Positions 1 to 11,949 of a stretch of DNA of 64,000 nucleotides are shown one piece after another. The notes below the pieces were generated by a model. The model made no database searches. It worked only from the letters and a program-made list of their open reading frames with translations, and had not been told where the DNA came from. A program made the position numbers and the translations under genes. The stretch is taken from contig NC_088787.1 of NCBI RefSeq assembly GCF_949628265.1, forward strand, positions 8,298,501 through 8,362,500, written 5' to 3'. The DNA comes from Cloeon dipterum (lineage: Eukaryota > Arthropoda > Insecta > Ephemeroptera > Baetidae). Numbering within the stretch: position 1 is the stretch's first letter; each line of letters opens with the position of its first letter.

Positions 1-696
1 TATGAAGAAATTATGAATGTATGAAAAATTTGATATTTTTCTTAAAATTGAAGCCGTTTTATAGGAGGACCACAGGACTTTCTTTGACTCGCAAACAAAA
101 AGTATTCATTATATTGATCTCTTTACTCCGTTTGAAATTTTGTGTCAAACAGTGAGGGCAAATTATACCTCTTACCGACTCGTAATTAGCACTGCGTGCG
201 GGAAAAAATTTATCCTTCTCTCAATTGAACGAGCAGTAACCTCATTTCTTTATATTCTTATTATTTAGGATTTGGCATATGTAATTAATTTCAAGCCGCC
301 ACTGACGACCCTGGGGCAGGCAATGACCGAGTGCGCAAAGTGGGGACTGCGTCTCGTCACTATTGACACAAAGACAAAACTGGACTGCATGATCAACGCA
401 AGCATTCGTATAGTTTAATCCACTTCCGAGTTAATCTGCTTTTTACCGATCAAAATTTAATAGAGGTTGATCTTGGTCTCTCAACCTACCCGGAAAAGTT
501 CTACGTGATTGCCGCTATCTTGAACAGACCCCTAAAGGCGAAGAACTGCTTTTCTGATGTTCCATTTGGCTTGGACAGCTGGATTGCAAACAACATTTCG
601 ACCGCGACAGGGCCATTTGTCGTTGTCAATTTTTCCAAAAAATTCGCCACTACTGTGGGTGGTTCTTTTAAACATATTATTTGTGAAACGTTTTAA
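1..696 (+). CDS. Copy A: 3' end of a CTLD/odorant-binding mosaic gene (partial, cut by window edge)
   Basis: Only the last exons are in the window. Comparison with copies B-D gives the tail of exon 18 (from base 1 to about 18), then exons 65-101, 153-235, 296-407 and 464-696, all in frame and ending in TAA at 694-696. Together they encode the third C-type-lectin-like domain, with cysteines in the SCGKK, MTECAKWG, LDCM, KNCFSD and IICE contexts. The signal peptide, mucin linker, CTLD1, CTLD2 and the odorant-binding domain would lie to the left of the window. A polyadenylation signal AATAAA is at 740-745. Visible frames are intact. The gene is the first of four head-to-tail + strand copies. Confidence 0.85.
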
Positions 697-1207
697 TGCT
701 TCAGTAAAAATTCCAAAAGAATTTTGATTTCAAAGTTTTAATAAAAAAACTATAACACTCACAAAATCAGCAAAAACTTGGTTTGTTTGCCTGTCAGTTC
801 AAAAGCGGGCTTATGCAAAACACAAATAACGTCTTGGATCAACAAAATTTTAGTCTATATCTAAAATGTAAAACTTGATTTAAAGAATAAAACCTCAATA
901 AATGAAGTGGAAGTGAAAAAAATACAAACCATTTAAAATCGAACGCCTCATATATCACGTCAAAAATCCAAAACCACAAAAAAACACATTCATAAAATTT
1001 CAAGTGGCCCAAAAATTCAAAACCTTTGATTTCGAGCCAAAACATTGTGTCAACATTCGCTTTCCAAAACGTAGATGGTAGTGTCGTTAGTTGAAATGAC
1101 GGAATTTTTGTTTTTCGACATCCGGTTAACATCGTCCACGTTCGCGCAGTTGGAATATAATCCATAGTTTTGTAGTTCGCATATGCAGTTCAATTTTCCA
1201 TGGCAAC
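697..1207. promoter_or_regulatory. A-B spacer with a conserved upstream block
   Basis: No gene is seen here. The first part is the 3' flank of copy A. The stretch from about 960 to 1207 is well conserved upstream of copies C (about 7390-7640) and D (about 13620-13905), including a GCCTTTGATTTCGA-like stretch and the run just before the ATG (ATGCAGNNNACTTTCC, ATGGCAAC). Conservation of noncoding sequence among paralogs suggests a shared promoter or 5'UTR, but recent duplication alone could explain it. Confidence 0.45.
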
Positions 1208-4200
1208 ATGAACGCAAAAATTTTCATTACTCTCCTGGTTGCCTGCTTGATTGTATTTAATTCTGAAACCAGTGTAATTCCAAACTTTAAATTAACACGT
1301 TTCAGCTTCATTTGGGAATTTCAAAACGGCCTTCGAATAATTTGGAGAGGCACAAGAGTATAATATACTATATTTCTAAATTTATTATGATAGAGTAATG
1401 AATATTCTAGAACAAATGCAAAGCAAGAGCAGAAGACAGATAATAATCCAGTGCTGTGGAAAAAACTCGTGCTTGAATCTTTTATCCAAGACGAAGAGCA
1501 GAACAAATTCTACAATTTCATCAATGCGAGAGACCACTACTTACGCTATGACGACAAGGCAAAAACCAACCAGCTTGGAGAAAAGCTCACAATATGAGAG
1601 CACCGACTTTCTCCCAGAAACAGATGCTGTGACTCTGGTTCCTCCAACTGATAATGAGCCAACAACAAATTTAATAGAAACAAATTCTCTTGAAATTGTC
1701 TCAATTGCCTCGACAGCTAGCTCCACTGATTCGTTTGCTCCCTTCAATCAGACTTTTTCTACTCCGACTCCAGAGACTATGAAGGTTCCTCTCTCTTCGA
1801 CAGCATCTATTGCTTCATCAGTTGTGGAGCAGAGCACAACGCAAATCTCGCAAATCTCAGATTCGACAAGTGCCAGCACGCAAAATCAAGAAAACAACAC
1901 GACGATTGAGTTTGTAGTTAAAGCAGACCCACCTGACGTAGCTGTGGTTGATAATATTTCCCCAGTTCCATTGATTGGTCCGGTATTGTTCGATTTTCGA
2001 AAATATAATTTTTTGTTAAGAAAAAATACGTTACAGTTTGCTGCTGCCTATGAACACGATTGCCAGAAAAATGTATGTAATTTAATATTTTTTTAAAAAA
2101 AATCATCAGCCTGTAGTTTTTTATTAGCTTTCACTATTTGGTCCAGACGGGCAATTATTAGGTAACACTTTTAAATTTTAAAAATGAAATTTCAAGACAT
2201 ATAGAAATTAAAATATTTATATTATCAATTTAGAAGCCGAAGATTACGGAGCTTGGGAAACAACTTGCGGGAGCCTCTATCTATTTGGAAGTAAAGTTGT
2301 AAGTGACACGCATTCATTTATTCAAAAATTTATTTATCACTTCAAATATTAAAAGTTGAGCTGGGAAGAAAACTTCAACTTTTGCTGCAGTTTGGGCATG
2401 CTTCCGTTGACGGTGGAAGATGATTTTAAACGTTCCTGTCTGCAAGATTTCATTGGCGGTTCATAATTCAGCCATTTTTATTCATTAGCATTTTACAGTA
2501 TGCGGTTCTAGGTGTGAAATGGCCTCACAGCTCCATGTATTGGAGCACAGGCAAACGTTTGTCCGGAAACATTTTTACGTGGTACGACAAGCGCGTCACT
2601 TTCAACCCAACTCTGTGGAAAGCCAAACAACCTGACAACGTCAATGGAACTGAAAACTGCGTCATGCTGAGCATTTTCAAGTTTGAATTAAATTCCGTGA
2701 AATTAGAAGATATGCACTGCGACAAACTGGCAGTTGCGGCTTGTGTGGTAAGTCTTGACATATCTTGAAGAAGAAAAATGTTTAGAAAATATTTGTAGGG
2801 ACCAACTACGCCGGCACCAAAATGCTCTTTTCCATTGTGTGCAAACAGAGACTGCAAGAAAAATGTAAATAATTAAAATAATTAATGGTTACTAGTATGG
2901 TGTATGGTCATTTAATATTTCATTTAGGAGACTTTTTTCACAAATCTGGTTGAAAATCCCGCTCAATATCTAGCTGGTTTGTAATTTAATCTAATAAATA
3001 TATTATAGAATCGTAAACATCAATTCCAGAGCCAAAAAATCACGGAATTTGGATAGAAGTCAACCATAGGACGTTTATGTTTAGCTTTGAAAGTGACATG
3101 CGGACGGTAAATAACGACAAGCTTTCCTGATCATACAAATAATATACATTTTTTTTATAAAGTTTGAAGAAGCTAATCAGGCTTGTTGTGCAATCGACTT
3201 GAAGCTGCTTAGTCTCCACCAAGGCTACAAATTCAGATTTGTTGCAGCTGCTCTTAAAAGTATATTTTTAATTCTAAAAAGACAAATCAAAAGTTTGTTT
3301 GATTTACTAGATCTCACAATAAAATCTGGCAAATTTTGGACGTCAGGCGGTGATTTTGGTTGCGAAGGCGTTTTTGGATTTTGTTCCACGAACAGGACAT
3401 TGATGATGAATGAGACAATCTGGCTGCCTAACCAACCGGACGACTTGAAGGGAAACGAACACTGCTTAGCAATAAACGCGTTGAGCAATTACGCGGCTGC
3501 TCTGAGCAATGATAACTGTGACCTCAAACTGAGATATATTTGCGAAGTAATTGATATTTGTTTTTAAACAATTAAATACAATTATTTTAAAAGGGAAGGG
3601 CATCAACTCGCGTAAAAGCTCTGGAGCTGGAATGTGCTGCAGCTTCCAATCTCGCCGACGGTACAGAGCTAATTTAAAATTAAAAATTTCTTCTCACTAA
3701 ATCGAGATCAGATGAAATTCTTAAGGCGTTTGCCAGCCCGAATGGAAGCGACAAATTTAGGTGTTTCATGACTTGTTACGGAGAGAATGCAAACCTTGTA
3801 TATATAATTTATTTAATTGCTTTAAATAAATTAGCCAAAAATATTCTAGTACGCGAATGGAAAAATGGTTGACTCCCGAATTTTGCCTTTTGTGCCTTAC
3901 ATTTCGGCTGGAAGTGATTCCTCCATGAAGGAGTACTATGGCACCTTAGACCAATGCAAACAAGACAGTCGTAAATTCATGGCTTAATTATTGATTTTCC
4001 TTAATAAAAACATTTTGTTTCAAGGAAAATTGTACGGCTGCAATCGAGTGCCCAATTTTGTCTCTTGCAGTCAAGAAAAGTCGCCAATCCTCACTGAAAA
4101 GATGATCAATGTAGTAGAAACAACTATTTCAGTATATAGAGCACTGTTTTGTGTTTGAACAAAGTGACATTATTTATTTTTTATTATTATCCTATCAGGA

Positions 4201-4948
4201 AAAAAAGGCATTGCTACCACCCGTTTCAGAGTCACCTTGTCCCAACGCGCATGACAAAATTATGAACGTATAGCAACATTTAATACTTTTCTCCAAACTG
4301 AATTTGTATTTTAGGAGAACTACAGGAATTACTTTGATTTATATACAGAACGTATAAATTGTTTAACTTCTTTATGCGATTAAAATTTATAGAGTTTTGT
4401 TTTAAACAGAGAGGGCATATATTGACCCTCAAAGAATCTTAATCAAAACCTCGTGCGGGAAAAAATTTCTCCTTCTCACAATTATAAATGCAGTAACTAC
4501 ATTTTTTATTTATTGTGTTGGATTTAGCTTAAATAATTTCAAGCCGGCGCTGACGACCCTTGGGCAGGCAATGACCGAGTGTGCGAAGTGGGGACTTCGT
4601 CTCGCCACCATTGACACAAAAACTAAACTTGACTGCATGATCAACGCAAGCATTCGTATAGTTTAATCCACTTCCGAGTTAATCCACCTTTTACCGAACA
4701 AAATTATAATAGAGTTTGATGGTGGAATGCTAGCAACCTACCCGGAAAAGTACTACGCGATTGCCGCCATCTTGAACAGACCCCTAAAGGCGAAGAACTG
4801 CTTTTCTGATGTCCCATTTGGCTTAGCCAGCTGGATCGTAAACAACATTTCAACCGCGACAGGGCCATTTGTCATTGTCAATTTCTCCAAAAAATACGCC
4901 ACCACTGTAGGTGGTTCGTTTAAAGACATTATCTGTGAGACGATTTAA
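1208..4948 (+). CDS. Copy B: secreted mucin-CTLD-CTLD-odorant-binding-CTLD mosaic protein, 868 aa, 22 exons
   Basis: Exons: 1208-1273, 1306-1357, 1411-1982, 2037-2072, 2128-2161, 2234-2298, 2356-2458, 2512-2747, 2799-2864, 2928-2976, 3030-3106, 3163-3259, 3311-3546, 3594-3660, 3712-3797, 3850-3970, 4025-4131, 4199-4267, 4315-4351, 4410-4492, 4544-4655, 4713-4948. They sum to 2607 nt, one open frame, all introns GT-AG. A hydrophobic signal peptide comes first, then a basic stretch with CCGKNSC, then a Ser/Thr-rich linker (exon 3). CTLD1 spans exons 4-8 with a QPDN motif, CTLD2 exons 9-13 with QPDD. Exons 14-17 form a classic odorant-binding domain (C-x25-C-x3-C-x42-C-x9-C-x8-C). CTLD3 spans exons 18-22 and lacks a QPD/EPN motif. 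The linker is about 37 residues shorter than in copy D. AATAAA lies at 4978-4983. Domain family calls rest on motif spacing. The function is unknown; a secreted recognition or binding role is inference. Confidence 0.88.
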
Positions 4949-7642
4949 CGCGAAAGAAGCACTTCGATTTCAATGTTAATAAAAATAACACTCGCACAAT
5001 CAGCTTAACTTAAATTTTTGTTTTTCCATGGAAAACCAGCTAAGTTGAGGCAGAACACGCATTATTATGAAATGTTACCAATATTTTTATTTAATTACAC
5101 CAAGGAAACTATGAAGTTTATAGATACTAGTAAAAAATTATTACCACACTGTAAAATGCTGGGAAAAACACTTAGAGAGAAAATCATTCGCTATTGCTCT
5201 GCTCTATAATTAAAGAAAATTAAAAAATATTAATACTTTTACTTAAAATACCCATCTAAAAATAAGGAAAACTCACCAGCACAAAAGTTCGCATGCTAGT
5301 CAAGCGTCGAACGCTGTCTCTTTATTGTATATCATGATTTATTTCTCCAGAATGGAAATATACCTGATATAAAGTCTTGCATGTTTGATATACAAACAAC
5401 AATAATTGTACGCTGCTCAGCTATGAGGTACGATGTTCTAGTGATTGTAGCACTTACTACAATTACTTTTTAAAACTAAATATAGCGGTACAACAGCGCG
5501 ATGCTGCTTTTTGTTGGGAGCCAACAATTTTTTATTATTGTTTGACGGCATAGAAAGATGTTTTAGATCAAGAATTCAGTTTTCGTCCGTCAGCCACACG
5601 GTGCTGACGTGATTTGTTTAACTGTGCAGAACCCGATTTAAAGGGGTGACTCCAACCGTCAGTTAGCAAAAGAATTTGTAACTTATTATTTTAAAACAAT
5701 TTCAGTTCTGCTATTTGATTAAGTGTCCGATCGAATTTGCAACTGGAAACCAATACATCAGACAAATTCTTCATCTGAATTTCATCGGTCTTCACCATTT
5801 CAACCCTCTTCCAATATTGTTAGTATACATATTATGTAGTAGGACCAAACGCCTTTCACACGAATAGGAAACTGTGCCGCATAGCAGACTTTCAGAGCAG
5901 GTTGCAAACCAACCAGTCATTGTTGACAGTGAAATTACACACTAGTGCAGGGCGAAGGCACAGGGACCTTTGCCTCGTTTAAAATCACCCTTATATTTAT
6001 TTACATGGAAATAATACGCAACAATCCATTTGAAAATATCTTTCAAATCAAACAGATTTATACAAGCAATATTTCTTACGTCAATAAAAGACTTAACGCG
6101 TTCAGTCAAATACGCAATTACGAATATTTGGTCGCTTAAGAAATGTAACATCCATATCTATCTAAGAGCCGCAGCTGAATGGAAAAATCAGGTTTTATAT
6201 AACTTCATAAATTAATAGGAATTGTTTTTTAACCTTACATTTCATTTAGACAGCAAAGACATTCCCTACGTTTGATCATATGATATGTACTTTGAGTTTT
6301 TTACTTGCTATTCACGGAGATTATACTTGAACAGAAGCAGCCAGCAATTGCACTCTACTGTGAAAATTAAAAAAAAAATCATACACGTTAATGCGTACAT
6401 ATTTATTTCGCCCGCCTTTCTCTATTTACTTTTGGTCACCAAATGATCAAGTAGTGTTGCTTTTGAACCACATATTAAATACAGGCTATAATCATATAAT
6501 TCGTCTAAATCTAAATGTAAACCGCAAAAATTAAAAGCACGGAAATTTCGGGAAAAATACACGAGTTGATTTTCATCGTATTTAAATTGTTATTTATTAC
6601 AAATCTTTTTAGCTACTAACCAATATACCCTTTTTAATTCATTTCCATTGAATATACAGTGTGAAGAGCAGACCACCAACTGGCATGCGCTGAAAACACG
6701 TCTTCTTCGCTTGTTTCCGAATCCGAAAATATGTAGACAAATCTCTCGAACCGCTCTCACTGCCGCCCCCAATCGAAACAATGAAATAATATTGTGACCT
6801 CTGCGTTCAAATTCATATTTAGCAAAAACAAAAAAACAAAAAAAAATTTAAGAAGAGAAACTAAATTAATTATAAAAAGTAATGTACAAAATTGTAGTTA
6901 AATTGACATTTTAACTATTCAAAAACTATACATATATAATAAGCATGCATGTGACACTTATAAGACACTATGTGTTTTTCATTTCTTTCTGGCCTTCCAT
7001 TCTTCATGGGGCAATCTAACGGGCAAGAATCGTGAAATTTTAAGCCGTTTAAACCATGTTTACAGTCCATTAAAACTTATATTTTTCAACTTTTATTATT
7101 TTCCAATTAAGAACTTATTCAAAATAAAAAAGTGGCATTCAATTTAAACTTGTAATTTTGTCCTTGAAATTTTTGGATAAAAGAAAAAAATTCGCACCAT
7201 TTTTTAAATTTTAGAATTCTTTCAAAATTAAAAAAAGGCTCTTTTCTATTGTTGAGTTTAAAACACATAAAAATAATAGCATTAATCGCCACTGGAAAAA
7301 TTTAAAGAACATTCCCTCAATAAAACAATAGAGTGAACGCTAAATTTATAAAAATTTAAAAAAAGGACGCTTTAAAGCCTCAACAACGTGAAAAATCCAA
7401 AACCATCGAAAACCATATTTCCACAAAACGCATTCTAATAATAATTAAATACTCACAAGAAATTCAAAATGTTCTCAGCTTTTGATTTCGAAACAAAAGA
7501 TTGTTTCGCAATTGCAGCGAGGTAGGTGAAGTTATTTGAAATGATGAATTTTGTATTTCAACATCCGATTTACAACGTCATCGTTTGCGCAGTTGAAAAA
7601 GTATCCACAGTTCTCATATGCAGACTACTTTCCCATGGCAAC
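4949..7642. other. B-C spacer: 3' flank repeat, spacer unit and upstream block of C
   Basis: No gene is supported. From 5000 to about 5420 is a 3'-flank block repeated after copy C (11500-11900) and, more diverged, after D (17800-18370) and near 24220-24700. It carries the tracts CCAAGGAAACTATGAAG and ATCATGATTTATTT. About 5840-6600 is the spacer unit listed separately. About 6780-7380 is AT-rich and featureless. From 7390 starts the conserved upstream block of copy C. Confidence 0.5.
5840..6600 (+). repeat. Spacer repeat unit, copy 1
   Basis: Begins near ACGCCTTTCACACGAATAGG and includes AGCAGACTTTCAGAGCAGG, TTTGCCTCGTTTAAAATC, a TTTGGTCGC tract and TTTTGGTCACCAAATGATCA, a 10-bp palindromic core. 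The same order of blocks occurs at about 11950-12700 and 30570-31860, with a shorter part at 33840-34040. Short open frames inside (for example 5945-6139) are not conserved between copies, so I regard it as noncoding repeat rather than a gene. Confidence 0.6.
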
Positions 7643-10600
7643 ATGAACGCACAATTTTTCATTCCTTGCCTGGTCACCTGCTTGATTGTATTTTTTTTGG
7701 AAACCAGTGTGAATCCAAACTTTAATTTAACACATTTCAGCTTCATTTGGGAATTTCAAAACGACCATCGAATAATTTGGAGAGACACAAGAGTAATCCG
7801 ATAATTTATTTTTATACTGCTTGTCATGACAGAGTAACTTAATTTCTAGAACGAGTGCAAAGCAAGAGCAGCAGACAGTTAATAATCAAGTGCTGTGGAA
7901 AAAACTCGTGCTTGAATCTATTGTCCAAGACGAAGAGCAGAACAAATTCAACAATTTCATCCATGCGAGAGACGCCTCACGCTCAGACGGAAATTTCATC
8001 CCTTAGGAAAAAACCAACCAGCTTGAAGAAAAGCTCACAATATGAGAGCACCGACATTTTCTCAGAAACAGATTCCTTGACTTAGGTTCCTTCAACTGAA
8101 AATGAGCCAACATTAAATTTAAAAGGAATTGTCTCAACGACCAGCTCCACTGATACTTTTGTTCCCCTCACTCAGACTTTTTCTACTCCGACTCCAGAGA
8201 CTGTGACGGTCCCTCTTTCCACGACATCCTCCGTCGCATCTTCTGTTGTGGAGCAGACCACAATAAAAATCCCACAAATCTCAGATTCGTCAAGCGCCAG
8301 CTCGCAAAATCAAACCATTCCAACAAAAAGTACTGAAATCTTAATTGAGCAGGGCAGCTCCAACACATCAACGATGAACACCCCTCCAATCGAAGTTTCT
8401 GACAAGATGCAAAACAACACCACGGTTCAGTCTGTAGACGCTGTTGTTCAAACTGACGCAGTGTTGGTTTCAAATGCTGCCCCAGTGACGTTAATTAGTC
8501 CGGTATTGTTAAAGTTACAAAATATTATTATTTGTTCAAAAATTACGTAGCAGTTTGCTCCTGCCTATGAACACGTGTGCGAGAAAAATGTATGTTTTTA
8601 ATATTTTTATAAAATATTCATCCTGAAGTTTTTATTAGCATTCTCTTTTCGATCCAGACGGGCAATTGTTAGGTAAAATAATAATTTTTAAAAATTAAAA
8701 GGTCTTCAGGAAATGAATTACATGACATCTCCTTATAAATTTAGATGCCGAAGATTACGGAGCTTGGGAAGTAACTTGTGGGAGCCTCTATCTATTTGGA
8801 AGCCAAGTTGTAAGCGCAAAACATTCATCTATTCAAATTTTAAATTAATACTTCATGAATTAAAAGTTAAGCTGGGAAGAAAACTTCAACTTTTGCTGCA
8901 GTTTGGGCATGCTTCCGTTGACGGTGGAAGATGACTGGAAACGTTCTTGTCTGCAAGATTTCATTGGCGGTTCATACCTCAGCCATTTTTATTACTTAGC
9001 ATTTTAAAGTATGTGGTTCTAGGTGTGAAATGGCCTCACAGCTCCATGTATTGGAGCACAGGCAAACGGCTGTCCGGAAACACTTTTACGTGGTACGACA
9101 AGCGCGTCACTTTCAGCCCGACTCTGTGGGAAGCCAACCAACCAGACAATGTCAATGGAACTGAAAACTGTGTCATGCTGAGGATTTTCAAGTTTGAATT
9201 AAATTCCGTGAAATTAGAAGATACGCACTGCGACAAACTGGCAGTTTCGGCTTGTGTGGTAATGCTTGAAATGTCTTAGAAGAAGGAGAAAATGTTTAGA
9301 AAATATTTGTAGGGACCAACTACGCCGGCACCAAAATGCTCTTTTCCATTGTGTGCAAACATTGACTGCAAGAAAAATGTAAATTCAAATAATTGATGGA
9401 TATAGCATGGCCATATAATTTTTCAATTTTAGGAGACTTTTTTCACAAATCTGGTTGAAAATCCAGCTTATTATCTGACTGGTTTGCAATTGACTTGATA
9501 TAATTATTTTATTAAAAAATCGTCAAAATAAATTTCAGAGCCTAAAAATCACGGAATATGGATAGAGGTCAACTATAGAACGTTTATGTTTAGCTTTGAA
9601 AGTGACTTGCGGACGGTAAATACCACCAAGTTAGCCAGATCATAAAAATAATGTACAATTTTCTTTAAAAAGTTTGAAGAAGCTAATCAGGCCTGTTGTG
9701 CACTCGACTTCAAGCTGCTTAGTCTCCACCAAGGATACAAATTCAGATTTCTTTCGGCTGCTTTTAAAAGTGTTTTCTATTAATTGTAAAATAATGAATC
9801 AAATGGTCGATTTACTAGATCTTACAATAAAATCTGGCAAATTTTGGACGTCAGGCAGTGATTTTGGATGCGAAGGAGTTTTTGGATTTTGTTCCACGAA
9901 CAGGACATTGGTGACGAATGAGACAATCTGGCTGCCTAACCAACCGGACAACTTGAAGGGAAACGAACACTGCTTAGCAATAAACGCGTTGAGCAATTAC
10001 GCGGCTGCTCTGAGTAATGACAACTGTGACCTCAAACTGAGATATATTTGCGAAGTAATTGATTTTTGTTTTTAAACAATTAAATACAATTATTTTAAAA
10101 GGGAAGGGCATCAACTCAGGCAAAAGCTCTGGAGCTGGAATGCGCTGCAGCTTCCAATCTCACAGATGGTACAGAGCTAATTAAAAATTAAAAATTTGTT
10201 TCACAAAACCAATATTAGATGAAATTCCTATGGCGTTTGCCAGCCCGAATGGTAGCGACAGATTTAAATGTTTCATCACTTGTTACGGAGAGAATGCAAA
10301 CCTTGTATATTACATTTGTTTTATTGTTTTGAAGAAAAGTTTAATAACAAAATATCTTAGTACGGCAATGGAAAAATGGTTGACTCCCGGATTTTGCCTT
10401 TTGTGCCATACATTTCTGAAGGAAATGATTCCTCCATGAAGGAGTACTATAGCACCATGGACCAATGCAAACAAGACAGTCGTAAGTTCACATGGCTTAA
10501 TTATCAAGTTTCCTAATAAAAAGGTTTTTTTAAGGAAAATTTAAGGGCTGCCTTCGAGTTGCCAATTTTGTCTCTTGCAGTCAGGCAAAGTCACCAACCC

Positions 10601-11449
10601 TCACTGAAAAGATGATCAACGTAGTAGAAACAACAATTTCGGTATATAGCTCATTTTGTTTAAACGATTGACATTTATTTTTATTATTCTCTCAGGAAAA
10701 AAAGGCATGGCTACCACCTGTTTCAGAGTCACTTTGCCCCAACGCTTATGATAAAATTATGAATGTATGAAAAATAGTTGAATTACATTTTCTTTCAACT
10801 GAAGCCGTATTATAGGAGGACTACAGGGCTTTCTTTGATTTATATTCAGCAGGTATTCACTTTTGATATTTATATTGCGATTAAAGAACAAGAGTTTTGT
10901 TTCAAACAGAGAGGGCAAATTTGTTCTCTTACAGACTCGTAATCTGCACTTCATGCGGGAAAAAATTTCTCCTTCTCTCAATAGAAAAAGCAGTAACTAT
11001 GTACATTTCATACTTAATGGTTTGAATTTAGCTTAATTAATTTCAAGCCGCCACTGACGACCCTGCGGCAGGCAATGACCGAGTGTGCAAAGTGGGGACT
11101 GCGTCTCGTCACTATTGACACACAAACAAAACTCGACTGCATGATCAACACAAACATTCGTAAAGTTTAATCCACTTCTGAGTTTATCCGCATTTTACCA
11201 ATCAAGAATATGATAGAGGTCGATCTCAGTCTTCCAACCTATCCGGAAAAGTTCTACGCGATTGCCGCCATCTTGAACAGACCCCTAAAGGCGAAGAACT
11301 GCTTTTCTGATGTCCCATTTGGCTTGGACAGCTGGATTGCAAATAACATTTCGACCGCCACAGGACCATTTGTCGTTGTAAATTTTTCCAAAAAATACGC
11401 CACCACTGTAGGTGGTTCGTTTAAACATATCATTTGTGAAACGTTTTAA
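7643..11449 (+). pseudogene. Copy C: CTLD/odorant-binding mosaic gene with one premature stop in the linker exon
   Basis: All 22 exons align with copies B and D and keep phase. Module spans are N-terminal exons 7643-8502, CTLD1 8554-9258, CTLD2 9313-10054, odorant-binding 10102-10641 and CTLD3 10696-11449. Exon 3 (7850-8502) holds one in-frame TAG at 8083-8085 where D has CTG. A deletion of part of the mucin linker follows, but the frame continues and everything downstream is open and keeps its cysteines and splice sites. If translated normally the product would stop after 117 residues, in the mucin linker before any lectin domain. The lesion looks very recent: it could be a null allele, a sequencing error, or be avoided by RNA processing. 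AATAAA lies at 11490-11495. Confidence 0.75.
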
Positions 11450-11949
11450 CGCTAGACAATAGCTGCAAAAGCACTTTGATTTTAAATTTAATAAAAATAA
11501 CACTCACACAATCTGCTAAACTTAAATATTTGCTTTTCCATGTAAAACCAGCTAAGTTGAGGCAGAACACACATTATTATAAAATGCGACCAATATTTGT
11601 ATTTAATTACACCAAGGAAACTATGAAGTTTATAGATACAAGTAAAAAATTATTACCACACCGTAAAATGCTTGAGAGAAAATTATTCGTTGTTGCACTG
11701 CTTTATAATTAAAGAAAAGCTTAACAGAAAACTAAAAAATATTATTACTTTTACTTAAAATACCCATCTAAAAATAAGGAAAACTCATCAGCACAAAAGT
11801 TTGCATGCTAATCAAGCGGCGAACACTAACTCCTTATTGGATATCATGATTTATTTTTCCAGAGTGGAAATACACCTGCTATAAAGTCTTGTATGTTTGA
11901 TATGCATAACTGTACGCTGCTTAAAAAAATTTCTTTTAAAAGCTATAAT

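Noticed and set aside
2525-2857. Antisense frames of about 110 codons opposite CTLD1, also at 15345-15668 and 9036-9236
   Set aside because: Recurring only because the sense exons are conserved; the sense strand has cysteine-rich domain structure and splice signals.
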